A stretch of 30,448 nucleotides of DNA from a virus, in the IMG/VR virus record IMGVR_UViG_3300008735_000069, positions 1 to 30,448 of that record. The stretch is one strand, 5' to 3'. The notes under the pieces were generated by a model that searched no databases, was not told the origin of the DNA, and saw nothing but the letters and a program-made list of their open reading frames with translations. Numbering within the stretch: the stretch's first letter is position 1; the number at the start of each line of letters is the position of its first letter. Positions 26,818 through 30,448 of the stretch are shown here, in pieces. The position numbers and the translations under genes are program-made.

Positions 26818-27345
26818 ATGAATTATCTTAATCGTTTCAAGCAAATATCAGATGAAGCAGCAGAAGCTCTACAGGGTTTGGTTAGTGATATGATAAACAA
26901 AAACACAACTAATATTTTAGAGGTAGGTACTTATGCTGGTCAAGCAACTTTAAGGTTAGCTGTGGCGGCCTCTAAATTTCCATCAGTAAGGGTCATTTCA
27001 ATTGATGAAAACTATGATTCTTTTAGCCCTACTGCTGAAGAGTCATTAAAGGCAAGTAATCTTTTTAATACATCGGTAGAATTTGGTGAGTTGGATAGAC
27101 GTTTTGAAAAGAATATTATGGAAGCTAATATTATTTACATTGATAGGTATCATAATAAGATTGATGAAAAAATGGAACTTATTAAGAAGCACATTATTGT
27201 TCCTACAAAAGTTATTTTTAGAAACCCTAAAAACTCTAGTGACTTTCCATTTGAAGTTACTGAGGTTGCACCGGAAGTAAAGCCAAGAGCAAGAAAGAAA
27301 GCTCCAACAACTGAAACAAAAGAAACCAAAAAGGAAACTACATAA
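26818..27345 (+). CDS. SAM-dependent methyltransferase-like protein with Lys-rich tail
   Basis: The 175-residue protein has class I methyltransferase marks: motif I at residues 33-45 (ILEVGTYAGQATL, an E-x-G-x-x-x-G loop), an acidic residue ending the second strand (VISIDE, D63), and residues 104-115 (NIIYIDRYHNKI) that resemble the 'IFIDGDHSYE' strand of Methyltransf_24-type enzymes. The fold seems cut short: after about residue 135 only one strand (PTKVIFRNP) is seen. The last 25 residues are Lys/Thr/Glu-rich and probably disordered. Substrate and activity are unknown; a structural protein that kept the Rossmann core, or a modifier of glycans or proteins, are both possible. It sits between the gp7/gpI-like gene and a virion protein, with its own strong ribosome site. 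Confidence 0.6.
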   Translation: MNYLNRFKQISDEAAEALQGLVSDMINKNTTNILEVGTYAGQATLRLAVAASKFPSVRVISIDENYDSFSPTAEESLKASNLFNTSVEFGELDRRFEKNIMEANIIYIDRYHNKIDEKMELIKKHIIVPTKVIFRNPKNSSDFPFEVTEVAPEVKPRARKKAPTTETKETKKETT

Positions 27346-27353
27346 ATATTTAT
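27342..27353 (+). promoter_or_regulatory. Candidate late promoter, ATAAATATTTAT palindrome
   Basis: A perfect 12-base palindrome overlapping the stop codon (27343-27345) and lying 53 bases before the next ATG. The left half, CATAAATA, differs by one base from the T4 late -10 TATAAATA. ATATTTAT recurs at 27375-27382 in the same 61-base gap. With a gp55-like sigma in the window, a late promoter for the following structural gene is reasonable but unproven. Confidence 0.35.
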
Positions 27354-27406
27354 ATAGGATTTATCTTGGTATATATATTTATTAAGATTAAATAAAGGAA
27401 AAGAAT

Positions 27407-27979
27407 ATGGCATTTTTAGATAGCTCTACAGCTGTAATAGACGCGATACTTACACGAAAAGGTAGAGAATTACTTGCGCGAAATGATGGTAGTTTTCAAG
27501 TTACTAAGTTTGCTTTTGGTGATGATGAAATTAATTATCAATTGTATGATGCTACTAAAGCTACAGACCAAGATGCGGATATTTTAAATTTGCCAGTTTT
27601 GGAGCCTGTATCTAATGAGAATGTAGCTTTACTTTATAGATTAATTACTTTACCCAAAGGTAGTTTAAAGATTGCAAATTTACAAGTTTCTCCTACTTCG
27701 GGCACAGTGGATTATGGTACTGATTTAATTATTGATGTTTCTACTGATAATGGAGAAGATAGTCAAGGTTATGCAGCTACAGTTAGAGATACGGATATTG
27801 GTGTTTTGACAAATACTACCGCCACACCTAATCAAAATGGCCAAGGTACATTTACTATAAGAACCGGAGCTAACGCAGGCGGTAAGTCTGGTCAAACAAT
27901 AGTAGATATTACAGGTATTAATAGTGGTGCGAGAAAAGAATTTACTTTAACGGTAAGTGCTTCTGGCGCTGCAGCGTAA
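27407..27979 (+). CDS. Virion structural protein with C-terminal Ig-like domain
   Basis: The 190-residue protein begins MAFLDSSTAVIDAILTRKGR, then ELLARNDGSFQVTKFAFGDD and EINYQL, an N-terminus I know from virion proteins of many myoviruses (jumbo and marine phages among them), where it occurs near the baseplate or fibre genes. Residues about 83-187 are beta-rich with Thr/Gly repeats (LQVSPTSGTVDYGTDLIIDV to the final EFTLTVSASG) and look like a bacterial Ig-like domain of the kind often found on phage surfaces and thought to give weak attachment to carbohydrates. It is preceded by a 61-base gap with promoter-like boxes and has an AAAGGA site at 27394-27399. The exact location in the virion is not known. 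Confidence 0.7.
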   Translation: MAFLDSSTAVIDAILTRKGRELLARNDGSFQVTKFAFGDDEINYQLYDATKATDQDADILNLPVLEPVSNENVALLYRLITLPKGSLKIANLQVSPTSGTVDYGTDLIIDVSTDNGEDSQGYAATVRDTDIGVLTNTTATPNQNGQGTFTIRTGANAGGKSGQTIVDITGINSGARKEFTLTVSASGAAA

Positions 27980-27990
27980 GGAAATAAATA

Positions 27991-28866
27991 ATGTCTATAA
28001 ATAATTATGATTTAGGTCGCGATGTAATCAATACTGAAGTATTGACCAAGACTAACTATGAAATTACGTCTGCTACTGCAGCGCAAGAAAGAAATATTAA
28101 TTCTTTTGTAATGGAAGCTACGTCTACTGGTTTTTTAGTTAATGCAAAAGGAACCACTACAAGTACCCCCTTAAGTGCAGCTTTTCGTAATATTTCAAAT
28201 TATTTCTTTTCTTCTTCTGCGGCTAATAGGATTCCAGTGTCTCAAAATAATGTTGCAACAACGGGTATTTCAAGAGTTATTACTGTTGGTAGAACTACAG
28301 TTGATGATGCAATTTTATCAGGTAGTGTAACTGGTACGTTTTCTTTTGGCACACAAGCTGATAAGGTTATTATTGATCAACCAGAACAATCTATTTCGGG
28401 CGCTGTTGGTCGTAAAGGTGATCTAGTAGAAAAAGCAGATACTACTAATATTGTAGGGACGGTTTTTTATGATAGTGGCACAATGATATTTCATGGTGGC
28501 GATTATTCTAGAGATACAAACTTTTTGATAGATTCGTCTTCGGGGTTTGTGTTTGGACCTGGCGCTACTGCTGGTAATGTAGCGATTAATAATTTGAGCT
28601 TTATTAGCTTGAATATGTTAAAGAGAAGTGTATTCTTTACAAGAGCATTTAATCAAGAGTTTAATTATTCTAACAATCCAACTGCAATTGCAAACGCTTC
28701 TTTAGGTTCGATCTCTTCTAACTTAACAGGCAATCCAACATCCTTTATTACTACTGTTGGTTTATATAATGCTGATAATGAGCTATTGGCTGTAGCTAAA
28801 ACCGCTCCACCCGTAAAGAAGGATTTTGATACTGAAAAAGTATTCGCAGTAAGGTTGCAGTATTAA
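27991..28866 (+). CDS. Virion structural protein, conserved myovirus family of unknown role
   Basis: The 291-residue protein has a recognisable C-terminus, ARAFNQEFNYSNNPT-like sequence (FTRAFNQEFNYSNNPTAI), then FITTVGLYNADNELLAVAKT and APPVKKDFDTEKVFAVRL. This ending is common to a virion protein family of large myoviruses, usually next to genes like the preceding one. The first half is Thr/Ser/Asn-rich and less conserved, with GGDYSRDTNFLID in the middle. The start at 27991 has AAGGA at 27978-27982. The pairing of this protein with the preceding gene suggests that both belong to one baseplate or fibre substructure. No enzyme signature is seen. Confidence 0.68.
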   Translation: MSINNYDLGRDVINTEVLTKTNYEITSATAAQERNINSFVMEATSTGFLVNAKGTTTSTPLSAAFRNISNYFFSSSAANRIPVSQNNVATTGISRVITVGRTTVDDAILSGSVTGTFSFGTQADKVIIDQPEQSISGAVGRKGDLVEKADTTNIVGTVFYDSGTMIFHGGDYSRDTNFLIDSSSGFVFGPGATAGNVAINNLSFISLNMLKRSVFFTRAFNQEFNYSNNPTAIANASLGSISSNLTGNPTSFITTVGLYNADNELLAVAKTAPPVKKDFDTEKVFAVRLQY

Positions 28867-28880
28867 GAAAATAAAATGAA

Positions 28881-30448
28881 ATGGCATATAAAGCATTCGC
28901 AGAAAACGAAATCAATCCTCGGCCATTTGTTGAGGAACAAACCATATCTATATCAGAAGATAGTCCCTGCGCGAGCCATGTCCATCTACTTACAGGAATT
29001 AGATCGTTAGGTAAAATAAATGTTTTTAAATTGGGTACCAATCCTGCGTTTAATGAGGTAGATTCAAAAGAAATAAAGTATAAGTGGGGTTTTGATAATA
29101 ATGTATTGGAAGGTCAGTCTCTTACTGCTCAAATAACTACTGGTGTATTTTTAAGTTCTTCGGATCAAACTTATAGAGCTTCTACTAATTCTAATTCTCG
29201 CACTTCAAGTCAAGATCTTTTTAGATACGCTCAAGGGTACTTGTATCGAAACGATAATGACTATAATAGCACTACGGCCCTAGTAAGTTCATCTTCGGCT
29301 GATACTAAAGTTTCTGTGTTAAGACAAATCAATATAAGAAAAGATATATATCATTCTTCTTTTAAGTCTGCGGCTTTTAAAATGCAGATTAATAACTCCA
29401 ACACATCATTAACCGCTGCTGTTGACGGTGCCTCCTCTAACGCTAAATATACCACTATTGCTTCGGGTATTTTTGGTTCTGAAACTCCAAATGTTTCGGG
29501 GTATACTACAGCTTTAGATTTGAAAAATCCATTTGGTGGCGAAGAAGGCACTGGCCGTAAATCATTCTTTGGTGTAAGTGTTACTGCTGCTTTAGGTAAT
29601 GTTTTTGATACAAGAAATGGTCAAGGTTATACAGCAGGCAATAATTTAGATAGCATAAGAGAAGCTTGCACTATTGAAACTATTATCAGACCCATGAAGT
29701 CTGACTCCGTACTTTATTTTCGTAGATTAGCAAGTAGTCAAGATACGTTGACTAAAAATAAGTTTATGAAAATGGAGCTTACAAGGTCTGCTGATAATAG
29801 AGAGCCAGCTTTTAGATTTTATATTAGAGATGCTGATACAGGAGCTTCGTTTTCTGAAGATTTTGCACAACCCGATGTACAAGCTTCTGGTTTGTTTGTA
29901 CCTGCTGATGTTGGTATAGATTTATTTGATGGTGACTTTCATCATGTAGTGGTTTCATGGGATATTAATGAAATAGAGGACCCCACCAATAATGCTTCAG
30001 CAGATCGAGGGGCTGGTGTAGTGATGGGCTATATAGATGGTTATAAACTATCAAATAAAGAACAAGTGTTTCCGCGTTTGATGGGCGCAGATGCAGCTGG
30101 TGGCCCTACTGTTCAAGCTAATATGATAGATCAAAGAATACCTATTAAACAAACGGCCTTGTATACGACAGGTATTATAAATGCTCCAACTGGAAATAAT
30201 GTTTATATTGGAGCATCTAATTTTAATAGAAATGACGAAGTAAGAACTGGTGATTGGGGGCCGATAGCTGATCAATATGATTCGCAATTAGAGGGATTGT
30301 ATGATGGTCAAGTAGCGCATGTAAGAGTGTGGAATCAACGATTGTTAGATGGAACCACTGGATTTAAAGATGGAGTAGGAAAACTCATTAACCTTAACCC
30401 CACTGATGCACAATCTAACGGTTCTAATCCTTTAGGTGTAAGTTTCAC
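28881..30448 (+). CDS. LamG-like fibre or baseplate protein, 3' end beyond the window
   Basis: A frame starting at ATG 28881 (MAYKAFAENEINPRPFVEEQ) stays open to the right edge: 522 codons with no stop. The first 250 residues are Ser/Thr/Asn-rich. From about residue 260 a LamG/concanavalin-like sandwich is visible: ACTIETIIRPMKSDSVLYF, then FDGDFHHVVVSWDINE, then GYIDGYKLSN and NNVYIGASNFNR, ending in LYDGQVAHVRVWNQRL. The 'HHV.VSW' strand and the final 'G.V.HVRVW' strand are typical. An earlier ATG at 28876 is in another frame. The ribosome site is weak (AAGAAAATAAAATGAA). It is the second LamG-like domain of the window, so this end of the cluster looks like surface-binding parts. Receptor binding is inference. 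Confidence 0.75.
   Translation, partial: MAYKAFAENEINPRPFVEEQTISISEDSPCASHVHLLTGIRSLGKINVFKLGTNPAFNEVDSKEIKYKWGFDNNVLEGQSLTAQITTGVFLSSSDQTYRASTNSNSRTSSQDLFRYAQGYLYRNDNDYNSTTALVSSSSADTKVSVLRQINIRKDIYHSSFKSAAFKMQINNSNTSLTAAVDGASSNAKYTTIASGIFGSETPNVSGYTTALDLKNPFGGEEGTGRKSFFGVSVTAALGNVFDTRNGQGYTAGNNLDSIREACTIETIIRPMKSDSVLYFRRLASSQDTLTKNKFMKMELTRSADNREPAFRFYIRDADTGASFSEDFAQPDVQASGLFVPADVGIDLFDGDFHHVVVSWDINEIEDPTNNASADRGAGVVMGYIDGYKLSNKEQVFPRLMGADAAGGPTVQANMIDQRIPIKQTALYTTGIINAPTGNNVYIGASNFNRNDEVRTGDWGPIADQYDSQLEGLYDGQVAHVRVWNQRLLDGTTGFKDGVGKLINLNPTDAQSNGSNPLGVSF

Noticed and set aside
27342-27382. AT-rich gap with palindromes as an integration or replication site
   Set aside because: No integrase, iteron series or tRNA-like sequence is near; the gap sits inside a lytic structural cluster and is better read as a promoter region.
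28876-28878. ATG at 28876 as start of the last gene
   Set aside because: It is in a different frame from the long open frame; the ATG at 28881 is the one that continues to the window edge.
231-30287. Open frames of about 60-145 codons on the minus strand throughout the window
   Set aside because: All lie opposite strong + strand genes, have low-complexity or Ser/Arg/Ile-biased translations, lack ribosome sites and match no family. They are by-products of codon bias.

Overview
The window is a dense, one-direction block of virion genes from a dsDNA phage with a contractile tail (myovirus morphology, T4-like in several components). All credible genes are on the + strand, with gaps of usually 1-15 bases. 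I see no tRNA, rRNA, IS element, CRISPR array or minus-strand gene. The DNA is AT-rich. The proteins resemble families seen in marine T4-like and jumbo-like phages, but nothing here identifies the host, and that placement is inference.

Layout. The tail shaft comes first: sheath (1-1677, 5' end missing) and tube (1768-2262). Next is a two-reading-frame assembly gene (2334-3248 plus 3226-3474) of the kind that chaperones a tape measure, then a small basic protein (3544-3846) and a 1330-residue tape measure (3860-7852). The baseplate centre follows: a tube-initiator-like protein (7862-10027), a gp53/LysM-like wedge protein (10037-10357) and a 2159-residue hub-like protein (10357-16836). A T4 gp55-like late sigma factor (16886-17539) and a 59-residue helical protein (17541-17720) then interrupt the structural genes. 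After them come an OB-fold spike/hub protein (17727-19325), gp25-like (19337-19870) and gp6-like (19880-21739) wedges, a DNRLRE-like structural protein (21752-23359) and a gp7/gpI-like wedge protein carrying a LamG-like domain (23370-26801). The last part holds a short methyltransferase-like gene (26818-27345), an Ig-like structural protein (27407-27979), another virion protein (27991-28866) and an unfinished LamG-like protein that runs off the right edge (28881-30448).

Working together. The wedge proteins and hub form the baseplate, the initiator and tape measure start the tube and set its length, and tube and sheath polymerise on top. The distal proteins with LamG, Ig and DNRLRE-like folds probably decorate the baseplate or bind the host surface. 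The sigma factor would direct transcription of late genes, apparently including its own.

Most worth a second look: a probable +1 translational frameshift at 3231-3234; the sigma factor embedded in the tail cluster, with an HTH-like segment and an acidic-hydrophobic tail; the giant hub with a GC-rich patch inside it; the methyltransferase-like gene among fibre and baseplate genes; the threefold tape-measure motif; and the TATTTAT box found in every gap of about 50 bases or more.
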